NCBI GenBank assembly: GCA_003260075.1
Contig: QLIY01000044.1
Coordinates: 8,965 to 72,964 of the forward strand
From: Phallusia mammillata
Taxonomy: Eukaryota > Chordata > Ascidiacea > Phlebobranchia > Ascidiidae
Direction of reading: 5' to 3'
DNA length: 64,000 nucleotides
Shown here: positions 25,501-37,600 of the stretch, one piece after another
Position numbering within the stretch: the stretch's first letter is position 1
Layout of the letters: each line of letters starts with the position of its first letter
Notes under the pieces: model-generated
What the model saw: only the letters and a program-made list of their open reading frames with translations
Databases searched by the model: none
What the model was told of the DNA's origin: nothing
Made by a program: the position numbers and the translations under genes

Positions 25501-28500
25501 CCATGCAGTCGCAGGCAACCAAATGCTGTGCTGTATGGAATGCCTTCTTCCCTTTCCAAAAATGAACATGTTCGTGTCATGCTATAACCAAAACAAACAA
25601 AAACATGTTTAGGCAGGATTACCACCTAAGTTCCCAAACTTATTGCAGTAGTTCGATTTCTGGCCCGATTTTAATCTAAAATGTATATATGACCAAGCAG
25701 CATAAATACAAAACAAACACACAGCAAAAATGGCTATACCTGCTAAAGTAAGTCATCACAGTAGCTTGAGAAGGCATGAACTGCAAGCCTGGATGAAGTT
25801 GCATGTACAACCAATAGCAGAGAGTTTTGTAAAGTGCATATTCATTGAAAGTAAATATCCGTGAGGACTTCAATATCTGTTTGTGAGACAGCGTTTGTTC
25901 AAACATGATACCACAAGCATAGTTAGCAAATTTATACCTTGTCTAAAGTTTCAGTTGGAACATCTTTTAAGTAAACAGTGCACGACAACTGGGACACAAG
26001 ATTCAGTTCAAGCCATCGCTCACATGCTGATATTACAGTGGCTTGCTCGTACTAGATTTAAACCAGATTTTTGTTAAACAACATTAAAAAAATGTATATT
26101 ACACACCTGAACCAATTTGGGACTTTAAATAAAACACAATAGTTAAATATGGTTTTCTAACCTAAAAAAAGTTTAACCTAAATTCTATTTGAATAAGAAC
26201 TGAGGCTGTCATTATATCAGCGAAAGCAATGTTTATGTATATTACATTACATAACAAAAAAGACCGATTTAAGTGTACTAAAAGCTGTAGTTGAATACCA
26301 TTATCCACAGCTGGAATTGTCTGTATCTAATGCATGTTAGTTTACAACAATATCTAGTTTTATGTTTAAAAAAAATGACTTATAATTGAAAATACAACTT
26401 ACACTGTAAATAGCATTGGTTTAAGACCAACATTTATGGAAGTTATAGTATGTTTTTTTTATTTTAAATCCTTACCCTTACTGCAGCTTGCAGATATACA
26501 CAGACTGTATCAGAGCATAGGTTGGTAATCATCACATTACAGCAAGATTCAACAAGTGCATCGAATTCCAAGTTACAAGCAGTTGCTAAGACCTCAACAG
26601 CATCACCAGTTGCTACAACAGTTTCTCCCAAGTATAAATGACCCAGCGAAATTGCCAAGGCTAAAATACAGAAATAAACATAAATATTATTACTAAATTA
26701 CTGATGTGTAAATATTTATTTACATCTTGTTAAAAAAAATAGGGTGGCATTGAAAATAACAAAATATTGACCATATTAGGCAACACAAAATATGCAATGT
26801 TGAAAAAACAACCACATGAACAAAAAAACACACAAACAATTAGCCAATGACTGTTTGAAGACATTATTACTGTTTGGAGATTGGTCTTTTAAATATTGCA
26901 GCACAACTTATTACTGAACATAAAATTATGCTCAATAGAATTGGGGTACCAACATATGAATCAAAGCATTCTTTATGCCAAGCATAAATAATGAAAAACT
27001 ATTACTAGCTCACCCTTCTTCATAATAATGTTTACTTACAATGTTTGGTTATCCATGGATCGCTTACGTGAAGCAACACATCAACCACTGGATGGGTAAC
27101 AGTTCCTTTTCCTTTGGTTTTTAGACGAATATCCTCAGCATCTCGAGAAGTCAGTCTTAACAAAAACAAAACTATAATTTAGATCTAAGCAGAAGTCTAA
27201 AATTTAACCAAAACTTGTTTTAGAGCAAAAACAATAGTACAATTTTGACAGCAAACAAATCCTTGCTTGTAAAGTTCAAACACTTGTATTGCATTTTAAA
27301 ATACACTTCATTACAAGGATCCAAAAAATAAGAAATATGGAAAACATATATTATTATAAGGCTATAGAAAAATCTGGAAAACACATATCATCATGAGTAT
27401 TTAAAAATAATTCAAAAGAAATATGGCAAGCATATATTATCATGAGGCTAAAAAAACATTAAAAAAATAAAATAAGGTCAACCTATTTTTAAGTTTTGCA
27501 ATGTTATTTACCTGCGAGACACCTCCTTATACTCATTGGTGTAAATATCGCTTTTTGAAATAAAAGAATCCACTTTCTGTGCAACTGCATCATTGTAAAC
27601 TCGCTTGCTTGATTCAGACAAGGCATGTTGCAAAAGTTTATGCAGCACTTTGGATTTTACCATAAAAGCTCTGTGAAGTTGCCAAACTTGTCCAAGACAG
27701 TGCAATCTCACATCTGAAATGGTATTAGTTCCATTATTGTAAAAAAAATCATCTCTAAAAGATGCAATATCAATATACTTCAGCTGTAACAATTTTCAAG
27801 CAAAAAGTTTATACCTTTATTATACATTGTCTAAAAATACCTTTATGGTTGCATTTACTTAAACAAGCACATTTTTTGTGACAACAAAGTAACAAAATAT
27901 GTCAGCATAAATTTAACCAACTAAGAATAGAAAATATTTTCCAGGGAACTAAAGATGCCAGTTCAGCAAAATATATATTTTCCACGATATCCATCAACTG
28001 ATTTCTATGTAAGGAAGTTACATAAACAATGATCATTGATGACCATGCTGCCTGTTTAGGTTAAACACTTTCAGTAAATTTAACCAAATTTGTATCACAT
28101 TTAATCAAATGCAAACCTGGTTCATATTCTTGATTAGCAAGTCGTGCGAACATTTCTAAAACTTTTGCTGGCTCCTTGAACCGAGTTCTGGAAGTTCTTG
28201 CTGAAGATGCATAAGGGGTTCTGCAATACAAATTAACTTATTACATACAATGTGAATTTTTCTTGTTCGTAATTTTGAAATTGTTGTGCTTTGTACCAGT
28301 GAAAAACATAAAAGTATCACTGAAAAAAAGGTCAAAATAAATAATTACCTAGTTTGAAGGGACATTGCAGTCGCTGGAGGACTTAGCTCTCGTTTTTGCT
28401 GCATCATTGGAAATGTTATGGCATGTGACACTCTTTCCTGGGACGCTGAAGTGAAAGGTCTAGATGCGAGAGGGGATCTCCCCCATGCACTGCCCAGGAA

Positions 28501-30305
28501 ATCACTTTCTCTGGAAATGGATATTGCTGCACTCTCAGCTGAAAATCATTGTCGAGGTTGAAGTACTAAATAATTTACAAGGTAAATTTATATTTGTTTA
28601 TGCTGGACCTAGACAATTCCTTAAAGTATTTACAATTTTGTGCCATAGTTTGCATAAATTTCAGCATAATAAAAACTTTTAAAACTACATTTTTTTTCAG
28701 AGAAACACTTGAAATTGGTCTCTTGTGGGTCAGGTTATCTTCAAACACCAAGTTTTTTTTTTAAACAGTCCTTCACCTGTTTTAGCTCGAACTACAGTGC
28801 CACTTTTAGATGATGTTATAGCTTTCACTGCTTGTGAGGATCCAAGCAAATCACCACCCAGCGAGTGAGGAGATCTCCATCTAGAAAGATGTTGGGAAGC
28901 CAAAAATTTAGCAGATAGTGAACATGTTATGTTAACGTATACAAATCAACCACCAATTGTGCCTTTTACTTTGTTAAGCTTTACTACTAAAGGTTGCTCA
29001 GCTATTTTTGACTTATTAAATATTATATCACTATTGTGCTGGGGTGATACTAAATCAGGGGTCACAAACTCAAACTTGTTTGAGGGCCAAAAAAATTTTT
29101 TTAAGTCAGTCAAGGGCCGCACTATCAGAATTTTTGTTGGAGTAATAACATGACAACAAAAATATGGTGTGCTTAAAAATGTTGTGCATTTATCCTATAA
29201 ACTGTACACAAAAAAATCTGTAGTTTTATAAATAACAAACAGAGATATACAGTGTAGCAAAAGCGAAAGAACCTTGTGTACCTTGATACTATGCGTGAAA
29301 CAATAGCATACAATGACGAAACAATAGAAAAATATGACACAACAATTGGAATTGCTGATTCTTAACAGGATGGACCTTGTCGATCATACTATTAAAACAC
29401 TGCATTTACTTCTAGCCATTACTAATAAAGAATGATTGTTTGTGTATTCGGTGGTCTGACAGGGTATTTCAGATACACACCTAAAATTAAGTCAGTTCGC
29501 GGGCCGCACAAAAACCCTTAGAGGGCCGCATGCGGCCCGCGGGCCGCGTGTTTGAGACCCCTGTACTAAATACTATCGCAAGATACTGTATGTTACTGCA
29601 CAGTATACTCGCAAGTATATTAATGTCCATTGAAACTGCTTACTATCTGATAACATATCATAGAGTATTTTTTCTTTAACGGGGGAAATAAACCTACAAT
29701 TTTATGACCAACTTTGTTGAGAGTTTAGTTGGTAATTACCTGTTTGTGGAACCAACTGAATACATGCGAATTTTAGTCCTTGAGGTAGGTTCATGAGGTT
29801 CTTGTGCATCCACGACAACACCACGAAGTGCACTGTATGGTGCCACCAATGTCTTTCTGTATATTGAAAATCAAGTTAAACTTTAAACCAGATGCTTCCA
29901 ATAAACCAGTTGGACATATGCGTAGATTTTCTATAGCAATAAACAATAAGTGCCTGTTACAGTGATTCAATTCGCAACATACATTACATTTTGGATAAAA
30001 ATGTACCCATCTGCAGCATGTGTTAAACAGGCTTAAATTTAATGGAAAAACCAAAATAATATCATTTTAGCTAAATGGATCAAGGGCCAAGACTTACTTT
30101 TTATTTACACCTACAGGCACTATTTTGTAAAACTATATAAATGTATAAACTTATGCAAAACCTAATTGGTCTTCCTCTTTTAAACACTTAATATTGACAC
30201 TTACGCAGTATAGTCCATTATCCGTTTTGGTGGTTTTGGCAAGCATGCTGGAGTGTATGCTTTGGAACTCTGCAGGGATGATATAGTGGTTCCCACTGCC
30301 GTCAT
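22515..30305 (-). CDS. BTBD16: BTB/POZ and BACK domain protein BTBD16, 15 exons, 663 aa
   Basis: Exons on the minus strand: 30305-30205, 29856-29740, 28880-28777, 28538-28349, 28220-28117, 27713-27512, 27155-27040, 26660-26476, 26051-25938, 25876-25740, 25581-25490, 24641-24503, 24112-23989, 23460-23263 and 22583-22515. All phases agree. The BTB domain covers about residues 205-370, with DVRLHCLGQVWQLHR at its start. A BACK-like helical region follows (about 374-490, RIFTFNEYALYKTL). The C-terminal domain contains LRLHGITD, HYHALQGGGDM and, at the very end, PPIYISFCLFFPPS. These blocks occur in the same order in human BTBD16 as I recall it (506 aa); the family is related to germ cell-less. 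The 205-residue N-terminal part is Ser/Arg-rich and probably disordered. The molecular role is not established; BTB proteins are often Cullin-3 adaptors, which is inference here. Exon 8 ends at tandem donors (AGGGTAAGG), and 26476 is chosen by phase. Confidence 0.88.
22818..23136 (+). repeat. GAACC-rich dispersed repeat, copy 2
   Basis: Second copy of the element at 1-442: CGGGCGTGT, TGCACTGTCAAAATATTTTT, AACCGGTTCGGACCGGATAA and GACAAGCGGTTC occur in the same order. The B-box-like GGTTCAAATCC is retained near the right end. It lies in the last intron of BTBD16. Confidence 0.65.
24301..24480. mobile_element. hAT-like MITE in BTBD16 intron
   Basis: The ends are CAGTGGTGGGATTAAA and AATCCCACCACTA (inverted, last base changed). 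The flanking 8-mers TATATATG and GGTATATG agree at six of eight positions, so the insertion is probably older. It immediately follows exon 12 in the direction of transcription. Confidence 0.7.
29056..29563. mobile_element. 508-bp hAT element with perfect TSD
   Basis: The left end CAGGGGTCACAAACTCAAAC and right end GTGTTTGAGACCCCTG are inverted. The 8-bp duplication TACTAAAT is exact at 29048-29055 and 29564-29571. The right part is rich in GGGCCGC. Inserted in BTBD16 intron 2; no coding capacity. Confidence 0.92.
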
Positions 30306-31615
30306 GATGGTGATGTAACAAAACAAAGAAATACACACAAACCCTAAAATTGAAACAAACACAAATCATATAATCTTGTTGTAACTATAAAACACTACAA
30401 CCTCAAATTGTGAAGTAATGTGTTTGGCATAACGTAATTGGCACAAACTTTAAAGCAGAATTCGTTGAACCAACTTTACGGTAGGACAATATATAAAAGT
30501 CTTAACAGACAGCACAAAAAGTTTAAGGCTAGGACGTGAATGAAAAAATGCTTCTGTCTGCAGTTTGAACGTAAATGCAAACTTCACGAATTTAGGCAAC
30601 GGGGGCATTTGTTGTTTTCTTTCCGTTTTTCATTCTATCCTACAATTTTCTCACTATCGAGCACATTCCGCATCTAATTGCTGTAAGTGGCCTAATTCCA
30701 TAATGGCTTGGGACATTCCCATGGTAATGGTGACACGCGATTCATTCAACCACATCTCGAAATATGACGTCACATAAATTTGTGTAAGCATGAAGTCTAC
30801 CAAAGAGATAATCTCTTTGAGTTAAGTATAATTTTAATGGAATTTAAAAGCTAATAGAATTTTACTGTAAAATATACACATTTTTGAGATAATTCTTGTT
30901 TTGTTTCTATGTTATAAGAATGTAGAAACCACTCAACCATGCACTAGTGAAGCTATTTGACAAACGCAAACAATGCGACCTTTTATTTTTGCTGTAGGAC
31001 AAGAAACTTAGGTCAACCTAACGGGCTCCTCTAAAATACGCAATCTACGCAATCTACGCAATCTGTACGCAATCTGCTTATAAAACGTATGCAATCTTTA
31101 AAAAATGTTGACGGTTAGGGCTTTTAGGGTCTGGGTGAGGGTTTATAATAAAATTAACACTATAATTTAGTTTTAGATGTCCAGTTTGGGCTTAATATTC
31201 TCATATGTGTTGAGAGTGGTACTAAACACTGTATGGTACCGCATGTGAACACTTGTAGAGAAAATTAGACCTGAAAGGCATCTGAAATTAAATTATAAAG
31301 TTAATTGTATCACAAACCGTCACCCTGACCCTAATAGCACTAACCGTCAACATCTTAGTTAGTTTTTGTTAGTAGATTGCGTATAGCTTGCGTAGATTGC
31401 GTATTTTAGAGTGGCCCAACCTAACAGACTTTTTTTACCTTAATATAATTGTAGTAAAAAAAAAGAGTTGTTATTTGCTGCCGATATCTTAAAGACATTT
31501 TGTAGTTTTTTCTATTGTAGTTAAACTTTAGACCGTTTTAAATATTTCCTCAGATTTAATTTAAAGTTAAGGTTGTTTAAATTTTGATAACTAAAACTCA
31601 ACTCGTGATTTGGGT
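30306..31615. promoter_or_regulatory. Shared 5' region, BTBD16 / ARMC2
   Basis: This is the 1.3 kb between divergent start codons. A MITE at 31023-31417 occupies the ARMC2-proximal third, so the core promoters should lie in 30306-31022 and 31418-31615. No clear RFX X-box was found by eye. Confidence 0.4.
31023..31417. mobile_element. MITE with GGGC(C/T)(A/C)CTCTAAAATACGC ends and perfect 8-bp TSD
   Basis: The left end GGGCTCCTCTAAAATACGC and the inverted right end GCGTATTTTAGAGTGGCCC are flanked by the exact duplication AACCTAAC (31015-31022 and 31418-31425). The left end carries short tandem ACGCAATCT units. An 8-bp duplication points to the hAT superfamily. Confidence 0.9.
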
Positions 31616-34600
31616 ATGGAGCGACCTGAAAAAAGACACACCAAGAAACAGTATAATCCAATCAAAGCTGATGATAAACCATTGAGCTCCCAAATTATTA
31701 AAGATGCCAAGGAGTGGTGCAGATTATCTGTAAGTTTGTTACAAGTATTTACTTGCTCTCTTGCTGTAGACTACAGGTTTCCAACTTTTGAAGCAATCTG
31801 AATATTTGTAAAATTGAATTTTTGATGCAAAACTTTATAAATAAGTCTGTTTTCGCTGTTTCGGGTTTAAAACCTTGATCAGGTAAAAGCTGCACATCTA
31901 CTTATGTTTGTAATTTTTTACAAAAAGCCTGAAGTACATACTTGATTTATATTGTTATAACAGTGCCAAAACTTTTTTTCTGTTGTGTGGCACCAAGTTG
32001 CATCCCTTCTATGACTTTCATTTTTACCTTATGATGACAATAAAAAATTTCAAAACTTTTTAATGTTTTACACTCAGATATTGGATTCTATTTTCTTGCT
32101 AATTAACAAACTGCTTTTTTTCAGTTAATTGAAACAAGAAGACCTTCAACACCTAAGGACCACAGCAGGTCATTATTTGGGGCAGATCGACATAAATTTG
32201 GCTCAAGACCTCCATCAGCAGTAAAAGTTGATGCCCATCAGCTTGATCCGAGTGATCCATCATCAAGACCATCATCTGGTGCAAAATTGCCACCATTAAG
32301 TTATACTCCGGTAAGATTAGCATTGTAGAGCTCAGTTTTATATTGCAGCTGCAAGAGAAAAAAACTGTGGCCATCAGTCATATTTTGCAACTGGTGGTTC
32401 CCAACTCATTTCAGGCCATCAAACCAGTCTCAAAATCAAATAATTGGTAGCTCACATTTAGATCTCAAAAAAATTTAACACAATTTGTTTTTACATTTTT
32501 GCTTAATTTCTTTAAAATCCAGTTAATCACATAATATAGTGCACAACCCAAAAAGTATTATTAGCCACTAGTTGAGAACTGTATGATACTTTAAATAGAT
32601 GCCACACTATCTTTTATTCACAAATAAGAAATAACCTTTGTTTTCCCATTATATGAAATAAACTTGACTGCATGGTGCTTAACAGTTGAAACCAAATGCC
32701 AGAGATGAATTTTAAAACAAAACACACGCAAACATACAATTTATCATTTTAACTTGATCATTTGTTGTTACAGAGATCATCAGTTCCTGCTTCTGAAATA
32801 TTTGCTGGGCCAACAAAACAACCCAATACTGCAGTGTTAATTGCACCACAAGCTGATAAACCAAGGGGCAACCTAGGTCATGACTCAAGTGAATTCAGCA
32901 TTCGAAGACCTCCCAAGAAAAACAATCGGTCTCCAGTGAAAGCAGTACATCCTGGTGGGTCCAAAGTGTTGTTGTGTATTTAAATTGTTCTTGTAAAAAA
33001 TTGCTCCTTTACTAGTTTGGCAATACAGGCCACAATTTTTCACAGGTGGTAGATATATATATAGTTTGTAGATGTGACATCAAACTTGTTTGACCGCAAG
33101 CCCCCAAAGTTATGGTTGCATGTAATAAATACAGATGTCCATTTCGACCTACTTTTATATGCTATTACAATTGATGGCAATATTTTCCTGAATAATGAAA
33201 GAATATTTATTTATTTATTTGCAAAGAACTGGAATTGTATGCATTTACAAAAAGATAAGAGCAAGGTGACCAGTAAAACATATCACATCAAATTTATTGA
33301 GTAAATGATGGACAGAATTAGAAACAGAGATGCAAAGCTATAAATATCATTCTTGTACTAAAATTGTGACATTTTTTAACATTGTAGGAATCAGTTCTTT
33401 GTCTGCGAAACACGAAGGAACTTCAAATGTAGCTTGTTATCATCCAACTCCACCACATGTGCGACCAACAAACAGCAAGCTTCATTCTAACAAGGTTTGT
33501 ATTAAAAATTGAGTTTGTATGCTATGTTATGTTAAAAAAGTTTCTTCGTTTGGTTTCAAGTGTTTACATATCAACTATGTCAAAAATATTAGTTAAGAAT
33601 AAAAATGAATGATTGACTTTGAATGTTGTCAGTGTCAGTAACATTTGCTTATGTGTACAATTTTTTTCTAATGGACAAACTAAACAAGGCAAAAATGGCA
33701 CATTCATGAGTTATCGGGTGACTTTGTTTTTTGTTGAGATTATACAACTGAGGATGCACGGTAAATCTAAAAGACGATAGTCCCCCCAAAAACAATTTTT
33801 TTAATTAAATATAATTTAAAATACTCATTCTTTAAATATGAATAATAATATGAAAAACCTGTGTAATATGGAAGTCAACATTTAGTCATGTTTTCAGGCA
33901 AATGTTGTTGTTATACCGACAAGTGAAGATGATAAATCATTTCAAGTGATGTCTGGAGGTGATAGTGCTTCATCTTCTTCCTCTGCTGGATCATTTGGAA
34001 TGCCGAGTGACCCAGTTGCAAGAAAACTATCACCTGGATCAGGTACATTTTTAGGCAAATTGTAAAATGTATTGTATAGATCGATGGTTTTCAAGCTTTT
34101 TTTGGGGTGTCCCATTTAGGCAGATAGTAAAGTATGAGCTTGGTAGTTTTTTAATTTTCGCACACAACTGTTTAACCTGTCATGTCCCTGACTTGCTTCA
34201 TTAGCAACCCTGTATCATCAAACTTTACTGCCTGTTTTCTTGTTCCTGTATGTATTCCGAGCAATGTCAATTTCAGGGGACCAATTTTCATCTGCATGTT
34301 TATGTAACAACGCCCCAAACAACAAAATTCTCCTGAAGTTTGACCCCAAATGACCCAGCGGTTCACTCACAGCCCCACAAAGCGTAAACTGTTAAATTGG
34401 CTTTACTGAGTAAAGTACATAATCTAGGAGTTTCATGCTGTGTTGGTTAGTGCAATGTAAGTTATTCTAAAGAATTTTAGAACTTTTTAATTTTCTGATG
34501 AAGTTCACCCATTTGTCGTTTATAACTTACAATGTGATACGGTGTTGCCCATTTATACATTTTCTACACAAGTTTGCTTGAGTAGTTTATATGCAATGGC

Positions 34601-37600
34601 CGAAATAAAAAAAGTACGGACTTCTGCACAAACACGCACATGGGGACCCATTTGTTTGCTTCCAAAAACAATCATATGTGTAGATCAAATTATGTGTATA
34701 GTAAATTGGTAAATAGGATATAAAATATATATTATGGAAGTATATATATTACAAAGCTACCTTTCTAGTTTTTGTTGTAATGGCCACATGCTTTTGTGCA
34801 CTTCATATTGTTTGAACAGTTAGATGTACTTTTTGAAAGTACATTACTTTAAAAAAACTAGAAAAGTGGCTTTCTGATATACTTCCATTTTATATATTCT
34901 ATACGATATTTACCAATTTACTACACTATACACAATTTTATCTACATACATGATTGTTTTTGCAAGCAAAAACGAATGGGTCCCCACACGCGTGTTTATG
35001 CGGATTTACGGTAAACCTATGTGGCGGTTATTTTTATATTCTGAAGGACAAATTTTTCACAAAGCATAAACTTAACTTTAAAAGTTCTTTTCCTGATTCT
35101 TTTAGCATCATTATTGTCATATAATTACAAAAAAATCGGTGAAAAAAGAACGGGGAAAATACATTCAATTTAATCTCTTGCTTTGACCTTGATATTGTGG
35201 TTCAAGTTCAGTTTTTAAACACAAATTTTCCTAGAAAGCCTTAACTGTTGTATTAGACACTATATAAAAAAAGTCGTTTGCTACAAAGGTATACATAACA
35301 ACTTGTTTTTCACTTAACTTTGTTTCGCAAAAACGACCGTTTAATGACCTTTTGACACTGTTTTTAATAGCATGCAGTCCTTAGTGTTCAACAATACCGT
35401 TCGGCCTAATTTATACATGACTTAAGTACTGATTCTTGAATTGATTTGTCAAAAATAAAGAAGATACGTTATGACGAAAAATTCGTAACTGTGTTGTAAT
35501 GCCTACAAGTTGACCTTTAGTGACCCGTGGTTATGCGACGGCCAAGCTGACAACGAGAATTTAAAGACCATTTATCGTGGCGTTCTAAAAAGTTAAGTTT
35601 ATTTTTTCATATTTATGTTGATCAACGACGTTTTGCCCGACATAAACGAAACCGAAGTACGTTTATTGAGATTAAATTACGTCTTAGGTGTAAAACCTTC
35701 GCCAAAACTGAAAATGCGCGTAGTAACTCAATAAAACGACACAGCATTGCTGCACAAAAAAACAGCTGATTTCTAATCACCCAAACGACTGTCTCGTAAA
35801 ACGTCTGTCCAGACGTCAAGCTGAGCACTCCCGCTCTGCCGCCTTAATCGTAAACCAGTGAATTCCTCCCTTGGGACTTATATCTGACTGATAGCGTACA
35901 CATATTATGGGTTGTAAAGGTAACTGGCAAAATTTTAAATACTAAACGAATACCCTGCTTAAACAATTGTTAACTTTTTCAAATATTTCTGCACCATAGG
36001 GCATGTATTTCTGCCTTAAAACTAAAACCGATTATTACGAGGTTTAAAGGGTAAAAAATGGGTGAATCCGAAAAAAAGATACAAAATTCTTTAAAAAACT
36101 TTACATTGCACCAAACAACAAAGCATGAAACTCCTAGATGCTGTACTTTAGTCAGTACAGCCGTTTCAAAAAATTTACGTTTTGGGGGCCTGTGGGTGAA
36201 CCGCTGGGTCAATCGGGGTCAAACTTCAGGAGGATCAAATTTGGATTATTAACTAACATCTCTGTAAATTTGAATAAATTTGGAGCACTCTTTCTTGACC
36301 AAACGCGTCTCACAAGCCAGCGTTAGACAGAAAAAAGAAAAAAAGAAACAAAAAATACGGACAAAAACAATATGTGTCCCCTTCAGGGAAGGGGACCCAT
36401 AATGATTTGCATGGTGACACAACAAAGGAAAAATGTTGGTCTCTTGACAGTCACCTGACTGTGGAGAACTTAAAAAAGGCTACTTAAAGTCTTGATTATA
36501 GCCTGGAGAGTTTGAGAAGCTATTTTAATTAACATTTTTTTGCAAAAGTGCAACATTTTTGAAAACATATGTTATTAAATTTTTCAGGTAACAGTGGGAA
36601 AACAGAGGAGTCGGCTGAAGAAGCTTTTTACTGGAACCAAAACATTCTTCCATGCATTGAACAACTCCAGGAAGTCATGCACACAGGTTAGTAACAAAAT
36701 ATCAGTTGAAAAACTCTTATTGCTTAAGTGTCACTGATGTCAAATAATCTTAAGTTGTAGCTTTGGTTCAGCCTGTTGTGTTTTCCGGAAAAAATTAAAA
36801 CACTTATTTTTGGACAAATTAAAGTTCAAAAACCGCCATTACAAGATAAACTTTATTAACTTTTAAACATAAAGTTTAATTTGCTTGGACATATAAGTCA
36901 GTTTTTGATGAACAGAATCTTTTTTACCAGAACCAAATTTTCTGTTTTTTTTCATAGTTTTTAAGAACTGTTTTTGCTGTGTAGGTTTTAATTGATTCAT
37001 CTCATGGAATTTCTGTGGCACTAGTGTAGTGTTGCTGTACTGTTCTGTACCATTTTAACGTCCAGTTACAAAATTAATACAATACAAAATGAATTTGGCT
37101 TGAAATGTTTATGCTATATTTATTTCTTACTTAACAAATATTTTCTTGTTTTCTAGATGTTCAAAGTCTTTGTACTGTTTGTGCCAACTTGTCCGAAGGT
37201 CTTAAAAGAGGGTCATGTTTTAACCACATGTCAGCTAGAAGAAGAATGTCACTCCTTACCGTCTTGTTTAAGCTTCTTAAAACTGAATGTCCTGATGTGA
37301 TATTATCGTGTGCCAGCATAATTCTTCAGGTAATATTATGTTTGGAAGTAATAAATTTGTAATTAATTGGGACAAGCCATCGTAACTGATGACAAGGTTT
37401 ATTTTAAGCTGCTTATTAATGTGTTTTAATAAATTTTTATTACTAGCGAAGGACATGCTGTTGCTTGAGTAACGCTCTTTAAATTTAGGTTGCTTGTTCA
37501 TGTAACCAAACCCCCCCCCCTTAATAAATTTTTATTACTAGCGAAGGACATGCTGTTGCTTGAGTAACACTCTTTAAATTTAGGTTGCTTGTTCATGTAA

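Noticed and set aside
31040-31075. Short ACGCAATCT direct repeats as a CRISPR-like or minisatellite array
   Set aside because: They are the tandem subterminal part of the MITE at 31023-31417 and have no spacers.
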